A stretch of DNA of 64,000 nucleotides from Gottfriedia solisilvae (GTDB lineage: Bacteria; Bacillota; Bacilli; Bacillales; Bacillaceae_G), in contig NZ_NETJ01000001.1 of assembly GCF_002128405.1 (NCBI RefSeq), forward strand, positions 62,001-126,000, in the 5' to 3' direction. This document shows positions 19,010 to 27,583 of the stretch, in pieces; position 1 is the stretch's first letter, and every line of letters starts with the position of its first letter. A program made the position numbers and the translations under genes. Under the pieces are notes generated by a model. The model worked only from the letters and a program-made list of their open reading frames with translations. It was not told where the DNA came from and ran no database searches.

Positions 19010-19050
19010 TCCTAATGAGATAAAGATGAGATAAAGATGAAATAAAGATT
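19010..19050 (-). promoter_or_regulatory. 11-bp-period direct repeats upstream of permease-regulator operon
   Basis: Plus-strand units TAAAGATGAGA (19021-19031), TAAAGATGAAA (19032-19042) and TAAAGATT (19043-19050), preceded by a weaker TCCTAATGAGA. On the minus strand a TATACT box follows about 10 bp after the last unit. This is the best of the three repeat arrays. Confidence 0.7.
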
Positions 19051-19078
19051 TGGCGAAATGTATTTAAGCAACAAAAAT

Positions 19079-19105
19079 AAAAGCTAACAAATTGTTAGCT
19101 TTTTA
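19079..19105. terminator. Hairpin terminator
   Basis: AAGCTAACAA/TTGTTAGCTT stem followed by TTTT on the plus strand and by TTTTATTTTT on the minus strand. No confident gene reads into it. Confidence 0.6.
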
Positions 19106-19233
19106 AACTTTATTTTTTATTTTTTTATATCTAATGTTTTTCGCTATCTGATTCAAATATAGGCATATCACTTCAATAAAAATAACAATTTTTATTATCT
19201 ACATAGGTCTACTTACTAAACATATCTATATAA

Positions 19234-19344
19234 TATAAATTTGCGCTTATTACTTTCTTTGAATGGCTAGCAGATCAAAAACTATGCAATCCTAATGTAA
19301 CTAATATAACTCTTGGAGAATTAGATGTTCTCTCTACAACATAA
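19234..19344 (+). pseudogene. Possible C-terminal relic of an unknown plus-strand gene
   Basis: A 36-codon open stretch with protein-like composition (includes FFEWLADQKLCNPNVTNIT) begins right after a stop, has no start codon or ribosome binding site, and ends at a TAA that runs directly into a strong terminator on the plus strand. That order is what the tail of a decayed gene would look like. I do not recognise the family. The rest of 18943-19489 holds only the repeats and terminators listed. Confidence 0.3.
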
Positions 19345-19382
19345 AAAAAGATCCTTCTTAAAAGAAGGATCTTTTTTATGTT
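19338..19382. terminator. Strong bidirectional terminator
   Basis: AAAGATCCTTCTT/AAGAAGGATCTTT stem (loop AA) flanked by long A and T runs. It can end the Ig-like transcript on the minus strand and a decayed gene on the plus strand. Confidence 0.9.
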
Positions 19383-19489
19383 AATTATTACAATTACTTC
19401 ATCTTAAACCGTTACTGACTGGTTTGTTACATATTTTACAATATTACTTGAGACTTTATCTCGCAATAATTATTCAAACAAAGCTTTAT

Positions 19490-20221
19490 TTAATTAGGTT
19501 TAACTATAACAGGAATAATTATTTTAATTCCTTCATATTCCGCAAATATCACAGCCGCTCCTTCTGATTTCGCTACTATCCTATGATCAGCGGTCACTTC
19601 TGCTACTTCCGGACTAGACGTACTCCATGTAACTTCAGCCGTAACTTCTTTAATCGTTCCATCACTAGACATAGCATGAATAGCTACCTCATTTGTTGAG
19701 CCTATTGAATTTACGATATAACCCGGCGAAGAACTTATTCCTAAAGTAAATGTAGGATACTTTTCTACGACTTCCACATTAATTGTTGTTGAAACACCAT
19801 AAAAGGTAGCAGTTATCGTAGTTTTTCCAACAGCATGCCCAATGATATGTCCATCTGCTGAAATCGTTGCAACTGATTCGTCCGAAAATGTCCATTTTAC
19901 TTGGTTAGTAACCTCAAAAAGGTTAACGCCAATTCGTGGAACAAAACCAAAAAAAGCATATATAGCTACATCCTTTGATTTATTAGGTTCTAACATTACA
20001 TTTGGAGAATTTGAAAATAAAAGATTAGGCTTAACGTTTCTTATCCAAACAGAATCTTTCAAACCTCCATAATTGAAATAGATGTATGCTTGACCAGGAC
20101 CTACCCATGTAACGACCCCGTTTTGATCAACAGTTGCTACGCTCTCATCGGAAGATTCCCACTTACCTTCTAAATCAACCTGAGTTATATTATGATCTGT
20201 ATATTCCGCATAAGCGTTCAC
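19490..20221 (-). CDS. Ig-like (BIG2) protein fragment: diverged tandem copy of the upstream gene's 3' end
   Basis: A 243-residue frame that matches the last part of the 1082-residue protein encoded just upstream. Shared segments include EGKWESSDESVATVDQNGV, SVATISADGHI and SSPGYIVNS, and both end in IPVIVKP. The frame opens at a GTG with no ribosome binding site and no signal peptide; similarity to the parent continues in frame upstream of that GTG (QPEAG) until a TGA. So it is probably a 5'-truncated duplicate that is not secreted, or not translated. It could act as a recombination reserve for altering the end of the large protein; that is speculation. A duplicated fragment is certain, expression is not. 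Confidence 0.65.
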   Translation of the reverse strand: MNAYAEYTDHNITQVDLEGKWESSDESVATVDQNGVVTWVGPGQAYIYFNYGGLKDSVWIRNVKPNLLFSNSPNVMLEPNKSKDVAIYAFFGFVPRIGVNLFEVTNQVKWTFSDESVATISADGHIIGHAVGKTTITATFYGVSTTINVEVVEKYPTFTLGISSSPGYIVNSIGSTNEVAIHAMSSDGTIKEVTAEVTWSTSSPEVAEVTADHRIVAKSEGAAVIFAEYEGIKIIIPVIVKPN

Positions 20222-20280
20222 ATCTACTACAGGAGCACCTGCCTCAGGCTGATTATCTACTCATTAATTTTTTATAATCT

Positions 20281-23200
20281 TTATGGTTTAACGATAACAG
20301 GTATAATTATTTTAGAACCATCATATTCCGCAATGATTACAGCGGCTCCTTCAGACTTCGTTTGGATCTTATGATCAGCGGTCACTTCCGCTACTTCCGG
20401 ATTGGAACTAAACCATTTTACATCAGCTGTAACGTCTTTTATCGTTCCATCGCTTGACATAGCATTAATGACTATATCATTTTTTGAACCTGCTGAATTT
20501 ACGATATAACCAGGCGAGGAACTTATACCCCTAGTAAATGTAGGATACTTTGCTACAACTTCAACATCAATTGTCTTTGACATTCCATAAACAGTAGCAG
20601 TTATTGTCGTTTTTCCTACAGAGTGAGCAATGATATGTCCATCTGCAGAAATCGTTGCAACCGATTCGTCCGCCACCGTAAATTTTGCTTTGCTATTAAG
20701 ATTATAACAATCACAATTTCCATCTCTGCCATGATGACCAAAGAAGCCATTAATTGAGATGTCAGTGGACTTATTAGGTTCTAACATTACATTTCTAGTT
20801 GTCCATTTATTGTTTTCAGCCCAATATAAATCTACAGGTATAGTGTTTCTTACCCAAATAGCATCTCTCAAACCATAATAATTGAACCAGATGTATGCTT
20901 CACCAACGCCGACCCATGTAATGACTCCGTTCTGGTCAACAGTTGCTACACTTTCGTCGGAAGATTCCCATTTCCCTTCTGTATCAACCTGAACGATATT
21001 CTGATCTGTATATTCAGCAAACGCGTTCGCATCAATAGTTCCTTCTTCAGGGTGTAATATCATCCCATTGCTACTATTAGTTATCGCTTCTACTATATTT
21101 CCTGCTTCAGGCTGTATTATCATCCCCGCGCTAACAATTCCTACTAAATTTACTGGTCCAGCTTGATCTTGTACTTTTACTGGAATTTTAATAGAAGAGA
21201 AACCTGCAATTGTTGCACTAACCGTCGTTTTTCCAGTATTCATTCCAATAAATTTCCCGTCGTTAACACTTACAACTGTAGGATCCTCTGTTGTCCATTG
21301 AATTGACTTCGTTATTTCTTTTTGAGTTCCATCATTGTATTGAGCAAAAACATGTACTGGATATAGCTTATCTTTTTGAACAACAATATCCAATGAGGAA
21401 GCAAGCAAGGACTCAATTTTTAAATCTTTTATTGACGCATCATTCCCAGAAAGAATTGAAACATTCAAGATTTTTGTGCTTGTTCCGTAATCGATAAGTA
21501 CCTGAGTTGTTCCTGCTGCTACTGCTGTAAGGACCCCATTCTTAACTGTAACTTTGTCCGGGTCTAATGTTGTGAATCTTGAGTCTGATGTAACGTCAGC
21601 AGTTGAACCATCCTTATATTTTGCTTTTACAGAGAACGAATGCGTGTGCTCAGATAAACTAAAGGTAATATCATTTTCACTAGGAATAAGATCAACAATT
21701 TTATTTGCAAAATCTTTAGAAGGTTCATTTGAAACGACAATTGAAACCTGCTTTGAGTATCCAGAGCTATCTACGGTAATGTTTGTTGTACCAGTGCCTA
21801 CAGCTGTAAGCAGGCCATCCTTATTTACTTTAACAACATCAGGATTAGATGATTTATATACCGCATATGAAGTCGAATTTGATCTGTCTGAATAGGTCGT
21901 TTTTACCTCTAATTGCTGCTGTTGATTTACTACCATATTTTTCATATCTGGTGTAACAGAAATTGATTCAGGGTTTGGAGCCTGCTTCTGACCGTCTTTA
22001 TCCGTGACTGCCACCGGGATATCTACAAAGTAACGAAAATCATTATAGATAGCATGCAAGACAGTTGTGCCACTTAATTGACCAATAACTTTTGATACAC
22101 CACCATATTTTCGGGAAACTGAAGCTACGTGGAAATTGTCGCAGTACAATTCAACGGAATCTGTTACATCCTCAGTACTCCCATCACTATAAATCGCATT
22201 TATTTTAATAGGCGTTTCTTCACCTATTCCTAAAGAGAGGTTTGGTTGAGAAGCTGTCAAACCAATAACTCTAGGAGTTGTAAGCTTATTGGTGACAGTA
22301 ACCTCAATTTTAACTGGAGGAAGAACATCTGAACGATAGGAAGCTGTCACAAACGTTTTACCTGTCTTACCTCCAATGATATATCCTGAATCAGTAACCG
22401 TTGCAATGCTGTTATCTTCGACTGTCCATTTGACATCATTAGGATTTACATTTTCAACTAAAGTCATACCACCTTCTGATATTCCATTAGTGAATACTTC
22501 GGTTAAATTAATAGGCCAATTTTGTCCTGGCATTAGTTCAACTGTAGGTTCATCAGCTATAAGCTTTGTAGGCTTAACAACATTAACAAGTACAGCACCA
22601 ACCAACTTATCATATTTAAAATAAATATAAGCTTGGCCGATTCCAACTGGGGTTATTTGACCATCTTTACTTACCGTAGCTACATTTCGATCTGTCGTTG
22701 TCCAACTTCCTAAAGAAGTAACCTCTTTATTCCCCTCCCAGGGGTTCTTTGTACTGGCACCTACTTGAACCGACTTATCAGAGGTTTCTAACCTCAACAT
22801 GTCAGCCGACATGTACAACGCCGTTACATTTTCAGGAATATCTCTTATCGAAGCAAAGAAATTTATTTGTGGAAAATTTGCGTAAGTTACTTTCATTGAA
22901 ACATTACCTGGTGAAATTCCTTTTAATACACCTTTTTCAACCAATGCAATTGAAGGATCTCTTGATTCCCATTTAGCTAATTTCGTTACGTCTTCCATCG
23001 AGCCATCGCTATAAAGCGCTTTCAATGAAATAGGGCGCTCTTTCCCTTCATCTATGTATGTAACTTGATTCGCCTCTAAAACAAGCGATACAATTTTTTT
23101 ACTTTCTGAAGGATTTGACAATTGACTTAAAACTTGAGCATTTTTCGTAACATTTACTTCTATGTTTAAGACTGCATTACCAAGACTGAATTGTAAATTT

Positions 23201-23529
23201 GTAGACCCAACATTTACTGCTGTTAGTCTTCCAGTTTCAACAGTTACAACTTTTTCATCTAGTGATGTCCATTTTCCTAACGCTGTAACATCTGCTTTAC
23301 TACCATCCTTATACTCTGATTCAACTTTTAAATCGTGGTGACCTTGAGAAAGAGAGAGCGAGACTGTTGATTCACTCGGAATGAGTTTTACAATCTCCTT
23401 CGTTGGTGGGCTATTAGTTGCTCCAGCTGCCTTTTCAGTTGAGGCGAAAACCAAACTACTAAATAGAGACATGAATAAGGTTAGTACGAGTGTTAATGAA
23501 GTAATTCGTTTTGTCATCTTTGTTCTCAT
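20281..23529 (-). CDS. Large secreted protein with about ten bacterial Ig-like (BIG2) domains
   Basis: A 1082-residue protein with an N-terminal signal peptide (RITSLTLVLTLFMSLFSSLV ending near FAS) followed by repeated modules of 80-100 residues. Each module follows a BIG2 pattern such as YKDGSKADVTALGKW...VTVETGRLTAVNVGSTNL. No LPXTG motif, S-layer homology domain or membrane anchor is visible at the end, so it is probably secreted or loosely wall-bound. BIG2 modules are common in adhesins and exoenzymes; no catalytic domain is seen. The ATG at 23529 lies 7 bases after GGAGG. Its promoter lies 160-185 bp upstream in a cassette shared with the S8 protease gene at 33632-38014. Confidence 0.9.
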   Translation of the reverse strand: MRTKMTKRITSLTLVLTLFMSLFSSLVFASTEKAAGATNSPPTKEIVKLIPSESTVSLSLSQGHHDLKVESEYKDGSKADVTALGKWTSLDEKVVTVETGRLTAVNVGSTNLQFSLGNAVLNIEVNVTKNAQVLSQLSNPSESKKIVSLVLEANQVTYIDEGKERPISLKALYSDGSMEDVTKLAKWESRDPSIALVEKGVLKGISPGNVSMKVTYANFPQINFFASIRDIPENVTALYMSADMLRLETSDKSVQVGASTKNPWEGNKEVTSLGSWTTTDRNVATVSKDGQITPVGIGQAYIYFKYDKLVGAVLVNVVKPTKLIADEPTVELMPGQNWPINLTEVFTNGISEGGMTLVENVNPNDVKWTVEDNSIATVTDSGYIIGGKTGKTFVTASYRSDVLPPVKIEVTVTNKLTTPRVIGLTASQPNLSLGIGEETPIKINAIYSDGSTEDVTDSVELYCDNFHVASVSRKYGGVSKVIGQLSGTTVLHAIYNDFRYFVDIPVAVTDKDGQKQAPNPESISVTPDMKNMVVNQQQQLEVKTTYSDRSNSTSYAVYKSSNPDVVKVNKDGLLTAVGTGTTNITVDSSGYSKQVSIVVSNEPSKDFANKIVDLIPSENDITFSLSEHTHSFSVKAKYKDGSTADVTSDSRFTTLDPDKVTVKNGVLTAVAAGTTQVLIDYGTSTKILNVSILSGNDASIKDLKIESLLASSLDIVVQKDKLYPVHVFAQYNDGTQKEITKSIQWTTEDPTVVSVNDGKFIGMNTGKTTVSATIAGFSSIKIPVKVQDQAGPVNLVGIVSAGMIIQPEAGNIVEAITNSSNGMILHPEEGTIDANAFAEYTDQNIVQVDTEGKWESSDESVATVDQNGVITWVGVGEAYIWFNYYGLRDAIWVRNTIPVDLYWAENNKWTTRNVMLEPNKSTDISINGFFGHHGRDGNCDCYNLNSKAKFTVADESVATISADGHIIAHSVGKTTITATVYGMSKTIDVEVVAKYPTFTRGISSSPGYIVNSAGSKNDIVINAMSSDGTIKDVTADVKWFSSNPEVAEVTADHKIQTKSEGAAVIIAEYDGSKIIIPVIVKP

Positions 23530-23664
23530 TTGTTAACCTCCAAATTTTTTTTATATTGGTCAACCTGTAAATACTGGCTGATAATATTCATAGTACGAAT
23601 CATTAACTTGTGTTTGCTGCTGTATTGTTTCTATTTTTCAGCATAATCTAACGAAAAAAATTAT

Positions 23665-23770
23665 ACTATTCAAAATGTTAAGGTAATTATATGGTGATAT
23701 ATTTTTTTAGTAAATGACATTATCGTTATCATAATGATTCATTTCAGTTATCAATAAAGGAGAATAGGAC
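23665..23770 (-). promoter_or_regulatory. Shared exoprotein promoter cassette, copy 1
   Basis: Minus-strand promoter with -35 TTTACT (23709-23714), 17-bp spacer and -10 TATAAT (23686-23691). Upstream of the -35 is a conserved block with the 11-bp palindrome AATGAATCATT and ATGATAACGATAATG. The whole block of about 100 bp recurs at 38087-38190 and 44158-44265 with few changes. Confidence 0.75.
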
Positions 23771-23927
23771 GAGATTAATGGAGGAAAAATCCATATAAGT
23801 CTAAGCTTTTAAGTTTCTTTGACTACAAACCAATTTAATTTGTACAATGTTTTAGTAGCTTGGGTAGTTAGCTATTTAATAAAAAATAGATAATTTGTCA
23901 CATGTTGCTTCAATTTAGTTTTAATAA

Positions 23928-23953
23928 AAAAACCACCTTTCTCAGGTGGTTTT
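23928..23953. terminator. Hairpin terminator after a decayed gene
   Basis: AAACCACC/GGTGGTTT stem flanked by A and T runs; overlaps the last stop codon of the relic at 23952-24203 on the minus strand. Confidence 0.8.
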
Positions 23954-24203
23954 AAATATACTTCCAATCGATATTCTTCCCATCGTAACTTAAAAGCACT
24001 GACTTCCCTTGAATATTCGTCTCCAAATTAACGCCTCTACTCGATAACTGATGAATATATGGCAATACTTTTCAACATATTTCGCATCTGGCTCAGTTTT
24101 CAATTTACGGGGTTTCGAAAACTTTCTTCTTTTAAAACCTCGTAGAATGCTTGTCAAAATGTGTAAATAAAATGCAAAGATAATGATTTAAATACTCTCA
24201 CCA
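23952..24203 (-). pseudogene. Frameshifted relic of a small membrane protein gene
   Basis: Read on the minus strand, one frame gives a hydrophobic stretch then RGFKRRKFSKPRKLKTEP and DAKYVEK; near 24067 the protein-like frame changes and continues LPYIHQLSSRGVNLETNI to QGKSVLLSYDGKNIDWKYI and a TAA at 23952-23954, right before a terminator. A GTG start near 24203 is in yet another frame. So there are at least one and probably two frameshifts in a former gene of about 80 codons. Family not recognised. Confidence 0.6.
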
Positions 24204-24206
24204 TGA

Positions 24207-25397
24207 TCAAGCTTCCTTTTTTGCCACAATAACTTGCTTGACCATCTTTTTATTATTTAAGAAACGTGATAATCCAAAAGTTGTAATACTTGCAAACACA
24301 ACACTTAACGCACTGAACCATGTAATTGAAGATAATGATATTTGCCCCACAATTACACCACCTAAACCTGCACCAACCGCAAATCCTAATTGCATCATCG
24401 ATTGGTTCAGACCTAGCAACACATCTGAGGATTCAGGTGATATCGTTGCTAGATTATATTGCTGAGTTGCACCTATTGACCAGCCTGCAAATGACCAGAC
24501 TGTCAAGATAATAATTACTGCAATAATTGAATGAGAAATGAATGAAAGCACGACTATAGACGCTAAGTTTACAAGTAAGCCTCTTTTTAATGTAAAAATT
24601 ATGCCTCTTTTATCTGCACTTATGCCACCTAATTTTGAACCAAATAAGCTTGCAACTCCAAGAACAAGTAAAGTAATGCTTAAAAGATGATCACTCATAC
24701 CTACTGTATTTACAAGGAATGGAGATAAATAAGTAAAAATAATCCCGTACCCTGTCATCGAGAAGAAGGTGATAGACAATGCTAAAGCAATTTTTGGTTT
24801 TTTGAACATTGCAATTTGTCTCGTTAAAGGGACTGATGCATCACCATTCATTTTTGGTATTGTATTTAAAACAATTAATATGACAATTAAAACTAATAAT
24901 GCGATACCAATAAATACAAATTTCCATCCATAAGTAGATGTAATAAAACGTCCAATAGGAACACCAATGATTAATGATGCGGTAAACCCCATGACAACTG
25001 TTGCAATTGAACTTGCTTTTTTATTAGCAGGTGCTATCTTTGCTGCGATACTTAAAACTGTAACGATAACTACTCCTGTACTTAAAGCCATAATAATGCG
25101 AGCAATCATAAATAATCCATAGCTTGGAACAATTACCGAAAGAAAATTCCCTATAATAAAAACAAACAACATATAAATCAGTAATTTACGTCTTTCCATT
25201 TTAGCCGTTAATACCATTAATATAGGTGTACCGATTGCATAGGCTAATGAAAAGACTGTTATTAATTGGCCGGCCGCTCCAATTGACACTCCTAGAACAT
25301 CTGCCATTTTATCCAAGTTACCTGAGATGTTGTACTGTGATGTACCAACTAAAAAACTTATTAATGATAAAATATAAATCTTTGCTGTATTTGACAT
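24207..25397 (-). CDS. MFS transporter (drug/metabolite efflux type)
   Basis: About 396 residues with twelve hydrophobic helices, typical of drug:H+ antiporter family members. The loop between helices 2 and 3 reads AKMERRKLLIY. The ATG at 25397 follows GAGGAG at good spacing; the longer frame to 25415 begins with a TTG inside the ribosome binding site and is rejected. An operator like those of the arsR and oxidoreductase genes lies 30 bp upstream, so it is probably repressed by the ArsR-type protein at 26683-26946 and exports or protects from the same toxic compound. Confidence 0.88.
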   Translation of the reverse strand: MSNTAKIYILSLISFLVGTSQYNISGNLDKMADVLGVSIGAAGQLITVFSLAYAIGTPILMVLTAKMERRKLLIYMLFVFIIGNFLSVIVPSYGLFMIARIIMALSTGVVIVTVLSIAAKIAPANKKASSIATVVMGFTASLIIGVPIGRFITSTYGWKFVFIGIALLVLIVILIVLNTIPKMNGDASVPLTRQIAMFKKPKIALALSITFFSMTGYGIIFTYLSPFLVNTVGMSDHLLSITLLVLGVASLFGSKLGGISADKRGIIFTLKRGLLVNLASIVVLSFISHSIIAVIIILTVWSFAGWSIGATQQYNLATISPESSDVLLGLNQSMMQLGFAVGAGLGGVIVGQISLSSITWFSALSVVFASITTFGLSRFLNNKKMVKQVIVAKKEA

Positions 25398-25426
25398 GTG
25401 AAATTTTCTCCTCAATAACGTATTAA

Positions 25427-25456
25427 TTTCTGTATTTCTATAAACACTGAAATAAA
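25427..25456 (-). promoter_or_regulatory. ArsR-type operator upstream of the MFS gene
   Basis: Imperfect palindrome TTTCTGTATTTCTATAAAC followed by ACTGAAATA. It has the same core as the sites at 26630-26655 and 26976-27001. Confidence 0.6.
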
Positions 25457-25466
25457 GTGTGAAATA

Positions 25467-25489
25467 AAAGAAGCTATATAAGCTTCTTT
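25467..25489. terminator. Hairpin between oxidoreductase and MFS genes
   Basis: Perfect nine-pair stem AAAGAAGCT/AGCTTCTTT with loop ATATA, 14 bp after the oxidoreductase stop; followed by TTTTATTT on the minus strand. Confidence 0.7.
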
Positions 25490-25502
25490 CTATTCTAGAG
25501 CT

Positions 25503-26603
25503 TTAAATTAATGTATTAAGATGCTTTTTAACATCGTATTCTACTATTTTTTTCCCATTTTTTAAACGATGTATAAAATCAGGATTAGAAATTAATGGAC
25601 GACCGAAAGCAGCAACATCAATTATTCCTTCTTCAATCGCCTGATTCGCCATTTCTGGATTTAATGTGCCTACCCCAATAATCACACCATCCCAGTATTT
25701 TCGAACTAATTGATGCATCGTTTTTCCATTTGCAAGCACTCGATCAAAATGCATAATCGAAGGGTGAATCATCGTTGCACCCGCTTCTTTAAATGCTTTA
25801 ACAAATGTACGAATAGCCATTTCTGGATCTTCCCACATGTAATTTGGTATATCTGCTTTATGAGCAGAGAATCGAATCATTGTTCGGTCTGTACCGATTG
25901 CGGCGATAACTGCTTTAATTACTTCCTTCATGAACGTTAATCTTTGATTAAGGTCTCCACCATATTTGTCTGTACGATGATTTGTTATATCTGAATTAAA
26001 TTGGTCAATTAAGTATCCGTGGGCACCGTGAATTTCCACACCGTCAAAACCTGCTGCTATTGCATTTTTCGCAGCTTGTGCATATTGATTAATTACTTCA
26101 TTAATATCTTCAAGTGTCATTTCTTCTGGAACATCATATGGCTTACGGAAACGAGAGACAAGACCTTCAGCTGGAATAATTGATGGTGCTTGAGGTGGCA
26201 GATTTCCAGCAAGCTCGTGATGAGATAAACGACCAACATGCCATATTTGAGCGATCATTGTTCCTCCCTCTTTATGCACAGCTTCAGTTACTTTTTTCCA
26301 TCCCTTAATTTGTTCGTCTGAATAAATGCCTGGAACTCCAGGATAACCTTTACCACGAGGACTAATGACCGTTCCTTCTGAAATGATTAAACCAACTCCA
26401 TCGGCAGCACGTTTTCGGTAATATTCAACAATATCATCTCCTACTACGCCCGTCTGATCATCTGCAAAAGTTCTTGTTAAAGGGGCCATTGCGATTCGAG
26501 AGCGTAAATTCCAAGCACCGATTTTTATCGGTTCAAACAATTTACTTTCTAAACCATCTTTTAAATAACCCCAAGTATTTGTTTCTTTGCTAATTTGACT
26601 CAT
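25503..26603 (-). CDS. NADH:flavin oxidoreductase, old yellow enzyme family
   Basis: About 366 residues forming a single FMN-binding TIM barrel. Family motifs: PLTRTFADDQTGVVGDDIVE near the start, AQIWHVGRLSHHE (active-site His), GFDGVEIHGAHGYLIDQF (substrate-binding His pair), NHRTDKYGG and a C-terminal AAFGRPLISNPDF phosphate-binding loop. Such enzymes reduce activated C=C bonds, quinones, nitro compounds or N-ethylmaleimide with NAD(P)H. The ATG at 26603 lies behind GGAGG; the frame to 26621 is too long. With an ArsR-type repressor gene upstream and an MFS gene downstream, all with the same operator, it fits an electrophile or quinone detoxification module. Confidence 0.93.
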   Translation of the reverse strand: MSQISKETNTWGYLKDGLESKLFEPIKIGAWNLRSRIAMAPLTRTFADDQTGVVGDDIVEYYRKRAADGVGLIISEGTVISPRGKGYPGVPGIYSDEQIKGWKKVTEAVHKEGGTMIAQIWHVGRLSHHELAGNLPPQAPSIIPAEGLVSRFRKPYDVPEEMTLEDINEVINQYAQAAKNAIAAGFDGVEIHGAHGYLIDQFNSDITNHRTDKYGGDLNQRLTFMKEVIKAVIAAIGTDRTMIRFSAHKADIPNYMWEDPEMAIRTFVKAFKEAGATMIHPSIMHFDRVLANGKTMHQLVRKYWDGVIIGVGTLNPEMANQAIEEGIIDVAAFGRPLISNPDFIHRLKNGKKIVEYDVKKHLNTLI

Positions 26604-26629
26604 ATTTTTTCCTCCGTTCATTTTAATTA

Positions 26630-26655
26630 TTCTGTATTTCTACAAATACTGAAAT
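26630..26655 (-). promoter_or_regulatory. ArsR-type operator upstream of the oxidoreductase
   Basis: TTCTGTATTTCTACAAATAC then TGAAAT, close to a 24-26 bp palindrome. It lies in the 79-bp gap between the arsR-type stop and the oxidoreductase start, so the oxidoreductase may have its own repressed promoter. Confidence 0.65.
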
Positions 26656-26682
26656 AGAAATTAAAATAATTCCGCTTTAACA

Positions 26683-26946
26683 TTAAAGTAAAGCGGGGGC
26701 GTATTGTGCAAGGACCTCTCGTTGTAAACTGTAATATCTGAAGGTTCCCTCTCTGCGAACTACTAATAATCCGCAATCGAGTAATGGTTTTAAATGATGC
26801 GTTAATGTTGAATTGGCAGGACCATTTAATTGATTTGCCATTTCCAGGCAAGCTAACTCTGATTGCCCTGCAAGTAATTTAACGATTTGTAAACGAGTTG
26901 ATTCACCTAGTGCCTTGTAGACTTTTACTGCAATATCATCATTCAC
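26683..26946 (-). CDS. ArsR-family transcriptional repressor
   Basis: An 87-residue winged-helix protein, compact for the family. Residues 5-75 show the ArsR pattern: VYKALGESTRLQIVKLL, a recognition region LNGPANSTLTHHLKPLLDCG and the wing LLVVRREGTFRYYSL. The classical ELCVCDL metal-binding motif is absent; the corresponding helix reads ELACLEMA with one Cys, so the ligand may be an electrophile or redox signal rather than arsenic. The start is a GTG at 26946 behind AAAGGAGG. Its own promoter carries a matching palindrome overlapping the -10, which indicates autorepression. Confidence 0.9.
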   Translation of the reverse strand: MNDDIAVKVYKALGESTRLQIVKLLAGQSELACLEMANQLNGPANSTLTHHLKPLLDCGLLVVRREGTFRYYSLQREVLAQYAPALL

Positions 26947-26975
26947 CGTTAAAAACCTCCTTTCATCATTTATTA

Positions 26976-27023
26976 TTTCAGTATTTCTAGAAATATTGTA
27001 TTTAATTCGAGATAATATGTCAA
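26976..27023 (-). promoter_or_regulatory. arsR-type promoter with overlapping operator
   Basis: Minus-strand -35 TTGACA (27018-27023), 17-bp spacer, -10 TACAAT (26995-27000). A palindrome (TTTCAGTATTTCTAG followed by AAATATTG) covers the -10 and start region. The spacer also contains TATCTCGAATT, half of the MhqR-like operator found at 48959-48984. Confidence 0.75.
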
Positions 27024-27551
27024 GAGAGTGGTTTATAATTTACCTACTTTCTTTTTTCAATTTATATCAAAATCCCCTTTTGTTCTTAACTATATTTTAA
27101 ATTGCACTCGATTATTGAGATAAATACACCCTGTTAATGGTATTTTTGTAAATATACATCATTTTCACTAAGTTAGTTGATGAACTAATTAAGAAATTAT
27201 ATACAAAATTATTATTCAATATTTAATTAAATGTCCCTGTTCTTATTCAACTATCCTGCCAGATAGTTTCATAAAAAATGTTTCTTTACGTTCAGAGTTT
27301 AATAAAGAAATTTCAACACACCAACTTAGACACTGTAGCTATTAGCTGATTTTATTGAAGAACGATAAACAAATATCTAAAATAATTGTAAAACCTATTG
27401 CACCAGACTTTGAGTTAGGTTTTATTTATATCTTCTAATAAATGCTAAAGTAAACTACTCCCCTTGCTTAACAATTTGGTCCAATCGTGGATAAACGTGC
27501 TTGAATTTAGGTTATACAATATAAAGATACGATTCAACTTGTGAATGTTCT

Positions 27552-27583
27552 CACTTAAACTAAACTGCCATTAGTTTAAGTGT
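27552..27583. repeat. Dispersed inverted repeat, copy 2
   Basis: Perfect 12-bp arms CACTTAAACTAA / TTAGTTTAAGTG around ACTGCCAT. Related to the copy at 12119-12150. Confidence 0.6.

Noticed and set aside
20221-20281. Read-through fusion of the short Ig-like frame to the large Ig-like gene.
   Set aside because: Several stop codons in all relevant frames separate them and the reading frame differs; it is a separate truncated copy.
23706-23740. Possible Fur box in the shared promoter cassette (GATAACGATAATG).
   Set aside because: Only part of the GATAAT hexamer array matches and the better symmetry is the AATGAATCATT palindrome; not enough to claim iron control.
26627-26851. A 74-codon minus-strand frame overlapping the ArsR-type gene.
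   Set aside because: It is an out-of-frame shadow of the clear ArsR coding sequence.
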